DNA from: Paenibacillus guangzhouensis | GTDB lineage: Bacteria; Bacillota; Bacilli; Paenibacillales; Paenibacillaceae | Assembly: GCF_009363075.1 (NCBI RefSeq) | Contig: NZ_CP045293.1 | Location: forward strand, 5,140,501 to 5,204,500 | Length of the DNA: 64,000 nt | Direction: 5' to 3' | Shown here: positions 1-7,273 of the stretch, piece by piece | How positions within the stretch are numbered: the stretch's first letter is position 1 | Layout: each line of letters opens with the position of its first letter | Program-made: the position numbers and the translations under genes | Notes under the pieces: model-generated | What the model was told of the DNA's origin: nothing | Database searches by the model: none | What the model saw: the letters and a program-made list of their open reading frames with translations, nothing else

Positions 1-26
1 TTAACCTTGTGAAGCCGTTGCTGCAT
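1..26 (-). CDS. N-terminal fragment of a gene cut by the window edge
   Basis: Reading leftward, an ATG at 26 follows AGGAGG with a 10-base gap, and the frame MQQRLHKV stays open to the window edge. Only about eight codons are visible, so no family can be assigned. The strong ribosome-binding site and the same orientation as the next small ORF are the only support. A pseudouridine-synthase-like N-terminus would look similar, but that is a guess. Confidence 0.4.
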
Positions 27-136
27 AGAGAGCGTTCCTCCTGTGTCGAAGCGTGCATGAATTGGACGCCCTGTCAAAGTTCTACTTCATTGTAGGCATT
101 CGAAGGGCGACATTCAATAAAAAATGACGACATCAT

Positions 137-253
137 TCACGAAATGACGTTCGCTACGACGACTTTACGAATGTCTTCCGGTGTCATGTGGTGAATCAGC
201 GGGAAGCCCGCAATATTTTTCAGGAATTGCTCGGTTTGTTCTTTCATACACAT
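137..253 (-). CDS. Small hypothetical protein, 38 aa
   Basis: An ATG at 253 has GAGGT seven bases upstream, a good Shine-Dalgarno site, and opens a 38-codon frame that ends in TGA at 137. The product starts MCMKEQTEQF and ends KVVVANVIS. It is soluble, helical-looking and contains a HHMTPEDIRK stretch. There is no signal peptide or membrane segment, and I do not recognise a family. It is on the same strand as the partial gene at 1-26 and may be co-transcribed with it. The size, start site and residue composition look like a real small protein, but conservation is untested. Confidence 0.5.
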   Translation of the reverse strand: MCMKEQTEQFLKNIAGFPLIHHMTPEDIRKVVVANVIS

Positions 254-328
254 AGGATCAACCTCTTTTCGCTTAAATGGTTCAATTTGTTAATTCAACT
301 TTACTGCGTGCTTCAATGTGCCTCGACG

Positions 329-356
329 CAAAAAAAACCTGACCTCTTGGTCAGGT
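329..356 (-). terminator. Rho-independent terminator after the 71-aa ORF
   Basis: ACCTGACC (337-344) and GGTCAGGT (349-356) form a perfect 8-bp stem with a TCTT loop. On the minus strand it is followed by a run of seven or more T. It closes the transcript of the gene at 389-604. Confidence 0.8.
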
Positions 357-388
357 CAGGTTGTCGTTAAACTATCGCGTCTTCTTCA

Positions 389-604
389 TCATTCCGGCGG
401 AAGGCTCTCGATTGCGGAAAAGAATACGTCTAGAAGATCTTTATCGAAATTTTGATTCACATAATCGGCGATTTGATCCAGCTCTTCTTGGTTTTTATAC
501 TCTAGACACGGGCGCCCTTCGCACCACAATACGGTACATTGAAATGACTGTCTCACTTGATTGATCACGTAATCTTGATCGAATGGTACACGGCTCGTCG
601 CCAA
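389..604 (-). CDS. Hypothetical small acidic protein, 71 aa
   Basis: The product is an acidic soluble protein with motifs VINQVRQSF, CEGRPCLEY and DQIADYVNQN. It has no signal peptide, and I do not recognise a family. The start is ambiguous. A GTG at 613 lies only one base from the GGAGG at 615-619. The TTG at 604 sits ten bases from it, a workable spacing, so I chose the TTG, giving 71 residues instead of 74. A clear terminator follows 33 bases after the stop. Two cysteines separated by four residues could bind metal, but nothing further supports that. Confidence 0.6.
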   Translation of the reverse strand: MATSRVPFDQDYVINQVRQSFQCTVLWCEGRPCLEYKNQEELDQIADYVNQNFDKDLLDVFFSAIESLPPE

Positions 605-809
605 TGTTCTCACGCCTCCTCTGCATGCAGCTTACTTCGTAAACATCGTTCCCCCTATTATTTAAAATTTTGACTATATTTCCGATGATATTTATCACAT
701 TGGTCTAGGAATAAATTTCCATGTAAACTTAATCATCCTTTAACAAATGAACGTTATACTAACGCTAGAGCAGCATCCAATTCAATCAACAACGAAAGGA
801 AACCACCAT

Positions 810-1439
810 ATGGGGATTCATGCGTATTTTCAATCACTAACCGATTTAGAACGAATCATTCGCTGCCCGGGGAAGTTCAAATTTCAGGCTCACAGCGTCG
901 CTGAGCATTCTTGGAAGGTCGTTCAATATGCCAAGACGCTGGCGGATATTGAAGAGAGCAACGGCGTTGCTGTGGACTGGAAGAAGCTATACGAGATCAC
1001 CAGCAGCCATGACTACGGCGAGATTTTCATCGGCGATATCAAGACACCCGTGAAGCATCATTCCATGGAGCTTCGCGCGATGCTGCAGCAAGTCGAAGAA
1101 GGCATGGTCGCACATTTCATCGACGAACATATCCCAGACGAATTCAAACCGATCTTCTGCAGACAGCTGCGTGAAGGTAAAGACGAATCCGTGGAAGGGT
1201 TGATCCTAGAAGTCGCGGATAAAATGGATCAAGTCTACGAAGCTTTTGCTGAATTGCAATGCGGCAATACTGAGAAAGAGTTCATCGTCATGTACCGCTC
1301 CGCGCTCATTAAGATTAAACAAATTAATCTGCACTGCGTGGACTATTTCCTGAAGCATATTCTACCTGACTTGGTCCGCGAAGGCACCCGCTCCCCGATT
1401 GACATTGAAGGCATTACGAATGAGGCGTTATCGTCGTAG
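810..1439 (+). CDS. HD-domain 5'-deoxynucleotidase, YfbR-like
   Basis: This is a 209-residue metal-dependent phosphohydrolase of the YfbR/HD_3 family, whose known members remove phosphate from deoxyribonucleoside 5'-monophosphates in the cytoplasm. The HD metal ligands are visible: His33 in AEHSWKV, then the His67-Asp68 pair in SSHDYGE, and a late Asp in EVADKMD. The N-terminal DLERIIRCPG block also matches YfbR. I chose the ATG at 810 because AAAGGA precedes it by nine bases; an ATG at 747 lacks such a site and would add 21 unrelated residues. It is monocistronic, closed by the shared terminator at 1509-1534. Family membership is firm, substrate is inferred. Confidence 0.85.
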   Translation: MGIHAYFQSLTDLERIIRCPGKFKFQAHSVAEHSWKVVQYAKTLADIEESNGVAVDWKKLYEITSSHDYGEIFIGDIKTPVKHHSMELRAMLQQVEEGMVAHFIDEHIPDEFKPIFCRQLREGKDESVEGLILEVADKMDQVYEAFAELQCGNTEKEFIVMYRSALIKIKQINLHCVDYFLKHILPDLVREGTRSPIDIEGITNEALSS

Positions 1440-1508
1440 TTCGGCGATATTACCCACCCCTGTCATTCCTCGGATTATACCAACCAACGGAATCAGACTC
1501 AACGGCAC

Positions 1509-1534
1509 AAAGCCAGCCTCGGAAGGCTGGCTTT
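1509..1534. terminator. Bidirectional terminator
   Basis: AAAGCCAGCC (1509-1518) and GGCTGGCTTT (1525-1534) form a perfect 10-bp stem with a six-base loop. The A and T runs at its ends let it serve both the HD-domain gene on the plus strand and the SLH gene converging from the minus strand. Confidence 0.8.
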
Positions 1535-1584
1535 TGCAATGTTTTACGCCGAAATCGACGCAACGGCTTCTTTGATTTGCCGCT

Positions 1585-4500
1585 TCAATCCAACCATCCC
1601 GCTTCCTGCAGCATCCGATGCAACAACACGGCCGCCTCAGCCCGGGTCAATGGCTCCTGTGGACGAAGATCCTGTCCACTGCCCTTCACCCATTCCTTCT
1701 GGATAGCTATTCGAATGGCATCTAACGCCCAGCTGCCGATCCGATCGCTGTCAGCATACGCGGATAAATCGACTTGCGGGATACCCGCATCGTTCATCGG
1801 ACTCGAGCCTTCAGTCAGGCGTAGCGCTCGTACCATCGTTACGATCGCTTCTTGCCGGGAGACTTGCCGATCCGGTGCGAATACCCCATTTTCTGGGCCG
1901 TTCATAATCCCGTTAGCTTGTACCGCAGCAACTGCCTCGTTGTACCAGCTCGCCTTGCTCACGTCACGGAAAGCTGCTTCCTGGTTTGCAGTTAGGCCTA
2001 AGGCTCTCGTCAATAGACTAGCTAGCTCCGCTCGAGTGACTGCCGCATTCGGCGCAAAACGCCCGTCATCGATGCCCTCAACGATCATTCGGCGGTTCAT
2101 GTCGGCAATTTCAGGTGCCGCCCAATGACCTTGGATGTCGCTTAAATGAGGCGTACGCGATATCGGGATGAATATGCCGCCCGCTGCACCTCGGATGACT
2201 GCGGCAGCATGCCCGTCAACGTCGATAAATCGCGTCGGAACCGGACGCCCGTTAGACTTCAGCGGGTCCCATGCCACTATGGCCGACACGGAACCTACGC
2301 TTCCATCTGCGAGATATATGATGCTCTGTACACCGTTAATCGATCGTTCATTTCGCTTGCCATGGTTCAGCAGTTCGATTGTGAACTGTACCGGGTCCGC
2401 CATGAAGCGGAACCCACCTTGCTTCGCCGCAGCCTGTAAGCCAGCTTCGGCTTTACGCTTCTGTATCGTCATCAGGAGCTGCTCATCGCCTGTCCCCGCA
2501 GCCTCTTGCGCTGCGAACCCCGCGAGCGGCAGACGATATTGTCCCAGCTGCGTCTTTAGCGTGAGGAGCACCTGTTTGTCTGCCAGCGCGCGTATCACTT
2601 CCATTGGAAGGCGAAGAACCACTCGCTCGGCTTCCTCCTCAATCGAGACGGCCATTTCAGATTTGACACTGGCAGATTGTGCTGCGAGCACCTTTTTGAC
2701 GGCATTCATATCCAGGATCGCGTCGATGGCGTTCACACCGTCCGTTTGCTGTTGACGTACTGCGATGCCAGACATAGCGATGCCATTAATGCGCACCTTA
2801 ACCGATGGATCCGGCGTCTGGCTATTCGAAGGGGTGGTGTTGCCGCTCGAAGGCCTCGAAGGTTCTGGATTCGAGCTTTCAGCCAAACGAATGACGGTAA
2901 GAACATAGCGTTTATCGCTGCCATCTTGCGCTTGGATGCGGACCTCAAATGCGTTGACCCCCGTTGTAAGCGGCCACTCCTTCGTCAACACGTTGCCCGG
3001 CACTTGTACGCCGTTCAGGTAGATCACGGCATCGGCGTTCGATTGGATCAGCAGCATGCTCACACTTTGCACCACATGGCTAACTTCCAGCTTGTAATTC
3101 GTAGCGGCTGGGTCGAATCGGAACGGAATGTCTCTGCCTCTGTCCTTCAACTGCCAGACAGCTAGATTGGCATCGCTGCTTAACGGCACAATATTCTGTA
3201 CGTCGATCAGCGCCACATTCGCATTCCCTGCCGAATCTACCACATAGACGGAATAGATGCCGTTCGCCTGTACCACGAAATGATCGGCGATTACTTCCCC
3301 TTGCGTATCAAAATAGGACAATGGCTGGCTTCCTGCCGCCCATTTTATCGTAGCTAGACGATTGTCCTCGCCATATACCGAAGCCGTTACCGATACCGTA
3401 ACGCTGCCGAACGTCGGCGTTACAGGATCGGCCTTCAGCTCAATGCGAGGAGGCTGATCGTACGTGAACGTGATCGTCACGGTCTGATCTAATGACCTTC
3501 CGTTTGCTTCAGCCGTCGCCGTATATGTGACGCGCTCCGCAGCCGTATTCCGGACCGCGAAGGCCGTAAGTCCATCTTCATCCGTCGCCCCATATACATC
3601 TTGGATAACGGACCTGCCTCCGTCCGCTTGCAACAGCACGCGCTGGCCGGAGAGCGGATGATCGTATGCATCCTTCAACCGCACATAGATCCAGGCAGTC
3701 GCATCGCCGTCCGCGCGTACAACGAGATCGCTCGCGATAACCGTCGAACGCGATGGGCTTACTTCGCCCACCACGAACTCCACGGTTACCTTCGACGCGA
3801 TCGCCTGGCCTCCCACCGCCGCGTTGATTGTAGCCGTGCCCAGCGTCGTCGGCGCTGTCAACTGCGCCGTGTATGTGCCGTCTCCGTTATCTTTCACGGC
3901 TCCCAGCGTACCCAGTGTTGTCGTCACGACCACCGCAGCTCCGCCGCTCGTCAGCGTATGGCCCTGCGCATCGATCAGCTTCACCGTGATCGGCGTCTGG
4001 CTTGTTCCATCCGCCGTCAGCATCACGCTACCCGCCTCAACGGTGCTAAGCGCAGTTGACGGCGAACCCACCACAAATTGCACGGCTGCCTTCGACGCGA
4101 TCGCCTGGCCTCCCACCGTCGCGCTAATCGTCGCCACGCCCAGCGTCGTCGGCGCTGTCAACTGCGCCGTATACGTGCCATCGCCGTTATCTTTCACGGC
4201 GCCCAGCGTGCCCTGTGTCGTAGTCACGACCACTGTCGCTCCGCCACTTGTCAGCGCATGACCCTGCATGTCGATCAGCTTCACCGTGATCGGCGTCTGG
4301 CTTGTCCCATCCGCCGTCAGCATCGCGCTGCCCGCCTCGACAGTGCTAAGCGCAGTTGACGGCGCGCCTACCACGAACTCCACGGTTGCCTTCGATGCGA
4401 TTGCCTGGCCTCCTACTGTCGCATTGATCGTCGCCGCGCCCAGCGTCGTCGGCGCTGTCAGTTGCGCCGTGTACGTGCCATCGCCGTTGTCCTTCACGGC

Positions 4501-6399
4501 TCCCAGCGTGCCTAACGTCGTCGCTATCGACACCGTCGCTCCACCACTTGTCAGTGCATGACCCTGCGCGTCGATCAGCTTCACTATGATCGGCGTCTGG
4601 CTCGTCCCGTCCGCCGTCAACGTCCCGCTGCCCGCTTCAACGGTGCTAAGCGCAGTTGACGGCGCACCCACCACGAATTGCACGGCTGCCTTCGACGCGA
4701 TCGCCTGGCCTCCCATCGTCGCGCTAATCGTCGCCGAGCCCAGCGTCGTCGGCGCTGTCAGTTGCGCCGTGTACGTGCCATCGCCGTTGTCCTTCACGGC
4801 TCCCAGCGTGCCTAACGTCGTCGCTATCGACACCGTCGCTCCGCCGCTTGTCAGCGCATGGCCCTGCACATCGATCAGCTTCACCGTGATCGGCGTCTGG
4901 CTTGTCCCGTCCGCCGTCAGCGTCCCGCTACCCGCTTCAACGGTGCTAAGCGCAGTTGACGGCGCGCCCACCACAAATTGCACGGTTGCCTTCGATGCGA
5001 TCGACTGGCCTCCCACCGTCGCGCTAATCGTCGCCATGCCCAACGTCGTCGGCGCTGTCAGCTGCGCCGTATACGTGCCGTCGCCGTTGTCCTTCACGGC
5101 TCCGAGCGTGCCTAACGTCGTCGCTATCGACACCGTCGCTCCACCGCTTGTCAGTGCATGACCCTGCGCGTCGATCAGCTTCACTGTAATCAGTGTCTTG
5201 CTTGCCCCGTCCGCCGTCAGCGACCCGCTGTTCGCTTCAACAGTACTAAGCACTACAGACGGCGAACCCACCACGAACTCCACGCTCGCCTTCGACGCGA
5301 TCGCCTGGCCTCCCACCGTCGCGCTGATCGTCGCCGTACCCAGCGTCGTCGGCGCTGTCAGCTGCGCCGTGTAAGTGCCGTTTCCGTTATCCTTCACGTC
5401 GCCCAGCGTGCCTAACGTCGTCGCTATCGACACCGTCGCTCCACCACTTGTCAGCGCATGACCCTGCGCATCTTTCAGCTTCACCGTGATCGGCGTCTGG
5501 CTTGTCCCGTCCGCCGTCAGCGTCCCACTGCCCACATCGACAGTGCTAAGCGCGGCAGACGGCGCGCCTGCCACGAGCTGCACACTTGCCTTCGACGCGG
5601 CCGCCTGGCCTCCTACTGTTGCGCTGATCGTCGCCGTGCCTAGCGTCGTCGGCGCTGTCAGCTGCGCCGTGTATGTACCGTCGCCGTTATCCCTCACGGC
5701 GCCCAGCGTGCCTAACGTCGTCGTCAGCGTCACAATCTCTCCGCCGCTCGGCCATGCTTGACCCTGCGCGTCTTTCAGTTTCACGGTAATATCCGTCTGG
5801 CTCGTCCCATTCGCGACGAGACTGGTATCGGCGCTAGCGACCTCGCTCATTGCCGGAGATAGCGAATAATCCGGTATCATATACGTCCTGAACGTGAAGT
5901 CTCGGCCAAAAGCTGCGGAGTACCCCCTTGAGTACACATCACTACTACTTAGATACCATCCAAATCCGTTACTTCCACCGAATTCCGTGGAAAGAACCAT
6001 TCGATACATCTTTTCCTTCTTGAGATAAGGAGATGTCCCCGAAAAATCTACCGATATCCAGCCACCCCCACCATAATATGCCTGCTGAGCTGTAGCGATC
6101 GGTGTCGACAGGTTTCCCTCTTCATACAAGCTGACCCCAACTGAACCCGGCACACCGAAACTGTCAAAAATACTAACCTCAACCCTGCTAAGGTTGCCTG
6201 CGATTGCGGGCGTAAACGTCTGATAACGGGGAGAGTCGCGGTTCACCCACACATTCCCGACGCCGTTTGCCTGCTCTTGATCTAACACCTCTGCTCCTGC
6301 TGCAACAACCCCTCTGACCGGAGGCGTACTTGCCGTTCCGGCGACGAACAAGATAAGCATGATAGCAATCCAACGCTTCTTGCGCACCCAATCTTTCAT
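1585..6399 (-). CDS. SLH-domain surface protein with tandem Big_1-type repeats
   Basis: This is a secreted cell-wall protein of about 1604 residues. It has a signal peptide (basic KKRW then a hydrophobic stretch, residues 1-34), then a beta-rich domain at about 35-175. Seven near-identical 100-residue invasin/intimin-like Ig repeats follow (about 178-876), each with TADGTSQTPITVKL and DNGDGTYTAQL, then a diverged eighth. A cadherin-like beta-sandwich precedes a linker rich in Ser and Pro. Three SLH domains (about 1417-1604) contain TRAE, SRQE and TRAE, the motif that binds pyruvylated secondary wall polymer. The ATG at 6399 is preceded by GGGGAAGGA; an ATG at 6423 has no such site. A small membrane-protein gene ends 24 bases upstream. 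Likely role: surface adhesin or matrix binding; the ligand is unknown. Confidence 0.85.
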   Translation of the reverse strand: MKDWVRKKRWIAIMLILFVAGTASTPPVRGVVAAGAEVLDQEQANGVGNVWVNRDSPRYQTFTPAIAGNLSRVEVSIFDSFGVPGSVGVSLYEEGNLSTPIATAQQAYYGGGGWISVDFSGTSPYLKKEKMYRMVLSTEFGGSNGFGWYLSSSDVYSRGYSAAFGRDFTFRTYMIPDYSLSPAMSEVASADTSLVANGTSQTDITVKLKDAQGQAWPSGGEIVTLTTTLGTLGAVRDNGDGTYTAQLTAPTTLGTATISATVGGQAAASKASVQLVAGAPSAALSTVDVGSGTLTADGTSQTPITVKLKDAQGHALTSGGATVSIATTLGTLGDVKDNGNGTYTAQLTAPTTLGTATISATVGGQAIASKASVEFVVGSPSVVLSTVEANSGSLTADGASKTLITVKLIDAQGHALTSGGATVSIATTLGTLGAVKDNGDGTYTAQLTAPTTLGMATISATVGGQSIASKATVQFVVGAPSTALSTVEAGSGTLTADGTSQTPITVKLIDVQGHALTSGGATVSIATTLGTLGAVKDNGDGTYTAQLTAPTTLGSATISATMGGQAIASKAAVQFVVGAPSTALSTVEAGSGTLTADGTSQTPIIVKLIDAQGHALTSGGATVSIATTLGTLGAVKDNGDGTYTAQLTAPTTLGAATINATVGGQAIASKATVEFVVGAPSTALSTVEAGSAMLTADGTSQTPITVKLIDMQGHALTSGGATVVVTTTQGTLGAVKDNGDGTYTAQLTAPTTLGVATISATVGGQAIASKAAVQFVVGSPSTALSTVEAGSVMLTADGTSQTPITVKLIDAQGHTLTSGGAAVVVTTTLGTLGAVKDNGDGTYTAQLTAPTTLGTATINAAVGGQAIASKVTVEFVVGEVSPSRSTVIASDLVVRADGDATAWIYVRLKDAYDHPLSGQRVLLQADGGRSVIQDVYGATDEDGLTAFAVRNTAAERVTYTATAEANGRSLDQTVTITFTYDQPPRIELKADPVTPTFGSVTVSVTASVYGEDNRLATIKWAAGSQPLSYFDTQGEVIADHFVVQANGIYSVYVVDSAGNANVALIDVQNIVPLSSDANLAVWQLKDRGRDIPFRFDPAATNYKLEVSHVVQSVSMLLIQSNADAVIYLNGVQVPGNVLTKEWPLTTGVNAFEVRIQAQDGSDKRYVLTVIRLAESSNPEPSRPSSGNTTPSNSQTPDPSVKVRINGIAMSGIAVRQQQTDGVNAIDAILDMNAVKKVLAAQSASVKSEMAVSIEEEAERVVLRLPMEVIRALADKQVLLTLKTQLGQYRLPLAGFAAQEAAGTGDEQLLMTIQKRKAEAGLQAAAKQGGFRFMADPVQFTIELLNHGKRNERSINGVQSIIYLADGSVGSVSAIVAWDPLKSNGRPVPTRFIDVDGHAAAVIRGAAGGIFIPISRTPHLSDIQGHWAAPEIADMNRRMIVEGIDDGRFAPNAAVTRAELASLLTRALGLTANQEAAFRDVSKASWYNEAVAAVQANGIMNGPENGVFAPDRQVSRQEAIVTMVRALRLTEGSSPMNDAGIPQVDLSAYADSDRIGSWALDAIRIAIQKEWVKGSGQDLRPQEPLTRAEAAVLLHRMLQEAGWLD
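3771..5870 (-). repeat. Seven tandem 300-bp repeats within the SLH gene
   Basis: The block CAGCGTCGTCGGCGCTGTCA, or a one-base variant, recurs at 3841, 4141, 4441, 4741, 5041, 5341 and 5641, exactly every 300 bases. Surrounding sequence repeats with the same phase and few substitutions. Each unit encodes one Ig-like domain. The unbroken period and low divergence point to recent duplication or gene conversion, and copy number could vary between strains. Confidence 0.95.
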
Positions 6400-6423
6400 T
6401 TGTTCCTTCCCCGCTCTCCGCAT

Positions 6424-6594
6424 TCAACTCATATACAACGTGACGACCGCCGCGATCAAAGCCGCTACGAGGATAATGATCCCATACCATTTCAAAAATC
6501 TCCAGCTCGTTCCAATCCCATCCCACCATATTTTGAACAATAGAAGGATACCCAGTACGATTACCGTAATCAGCGCGATAAACGAATTCATCAT
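6424..6594 (-). CDS. Small two-TM membrane protein, 56 aa
   Basis: The ORF begins with two ATGs at 6594 and 6591, preceded by AGGTGG six bases upstream, and ends in TGA at 6424. The product has a hydrophobic N-terminal helix (FIALITVIVLGILLLF), a short WWDGIG polar turn, and a second helix (GIIILVAALIAAVV). This gives a hairpin membrane protein with little outside the bilayer. It lies 24 bases upstream of the SLH gene start on the same strand, so the two are probably co-transcribed. I do not know the family. It could help secretion or wall attachment of the SLH protein, but only position suggests that. Confidence 0.65.
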   Translation of the reverse strand: MMNSFIALITVIVLGILLLFKIWWDGIGTSWRFLKWYGIIILVAALIAAVVTLYMS

Positions 6595-6646
6595 GCCAAG
6601 CCACCTATGCCTTTCCTTGTTAATGAGTCCTATCCTTCCAATAAAG

Positions 6647-6721
6647 TTAAATAAATTCCGCTATTTTCTCTATACCTCTAAAGGAGTATCTTGTTCGGCA
6701 ATGATTAGCTTGCATTCGCAT
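6647..6721 (-). CDS. Possible 24-aa leader peptide
   Basis: An ATG at 6721 follows a perfect AGGAGG at 6730-6735 with eight bases between, and opens a 24-codon frame (MRMQANHCRTRYSF and on) ending in TAA at 6647. It is upstream of the small membrane-protein gene and in the same orientation. The ribosome-binding site is better than those of many real genes nearby, but the peptide has no recognisable feature. It may be a leader peptide or chance. Confidence 0.35.
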   Translation of the reverse strand: MRMQANHCRTRYSFRGIEKIAEFI

Positions 6722-6806
6722 AAAATCTACCTCCTCCGTGGTATAGCGACCTTCGGGGCGCGCGGATTATGATTGGAACAGGGTCCAAGAAGAAAGGAGA
6801 AGCACG

Positions 6807-7145
6807 ATGCTGGATACTTCAATCGCAACAAGCACGTACGGCAGGAGAGTTTCATTCATCGTCAATATCGTCATCCACAGCCTCTATATCGTATCGCTGC
6901 CCGTATGGTATTTCGTTTCCATGTTTTCCCCGATGCTGTTCGATGCCCCCGGTTCGGAGCGATACTTGCCGGTCGTCGCATTTTATTACGCCCTGCAATG
7001 CTATCCCTACATGGTCTTTGTCGCGATCGTGCTTGCTTGGCTGTTCTATCGCAAAGAAAATTACCGCATGACCTATCCGGTGAATGCATTCCCGGCAGTC
7101 ATCGTCAGCATCTGTACCGGTCTGATGCTCCTGTTCGGCGAATAA
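6807..7145 (+). CDS. Hypothetical membrane protein, three TM segments
   Basis: This is a 112-residue integral membrane protein. Hydrophobic segments lie at about residues 16-38 (VSFIVNIVIHSLYIVSLPVW), 59-78 and 93-109, with a basic YRKENYRM loop between the second and third. The start ATG has AAAGGAG nine bases upstream. A terminator follows the stop within 30 bases, so it is a single-gene unit, divergent from the SLH cluster. I do not recognise a family; no catalytic motif is visible. Confidence 0.7.
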   Translation: MLDTSIATSTYGRRVSFIVNIVIHSLYIVSLPVWYFVSMFSPMLFDAPGSERYLPVVAFYYALQCYPYMVFVAIVLAWLFYRKENYRMTYPVNAFPAVIVSICTGLMLLFGE

Positions 7146-7172
7146 CCAATCCGTTGCGTATATTTAATACAG

Positions 7173-7200
7173 ACGAGGGCAATTTGCCTTCGTTTTTTTT
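7173..7200 (+). terminator. Rho-independent terminator
   Basis: ACGAGGGCAA (173-182 of this kilobase) pairs with TTGCCTTCGT through one G-U wobble, followed by eight T. It ends the transcript of the small membrane-protein gene. Confidence 0.8.
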
Positions 7201-7273
7201 GTGTAATTAGGCAATGGTTTCCATTACAATAAGAAAATAAGATGAGTTCGCAGATAATAGAGGTGTACCGATA

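Noticed and set aside
747-809. Longer N-terminus for the HD-domain gene from an ATG at 747
   Set aside because: No Shine-Dalgarno site, and the extra 21 residues do not fit the family; the ATG at 810 has AAAGGA and puts the first ligand at His33 as in YfbR.
3601-5761. Several long plus-strand ORFs opposite the SLH gene repeats
   Set aside because: They repeat with the 300-bp unit, have low-complexity Arg/His- or Ser/Thr/Val-rich products and no ribosome-binding sites; they mirror the codon pattern of the real minus-strand gene.
3771-5870. CRISPR-like regular repeats
   Set aside because: The unit is 300 bp, fully coding and in frame, with no short repeat-spacer pattern and no cas genes.
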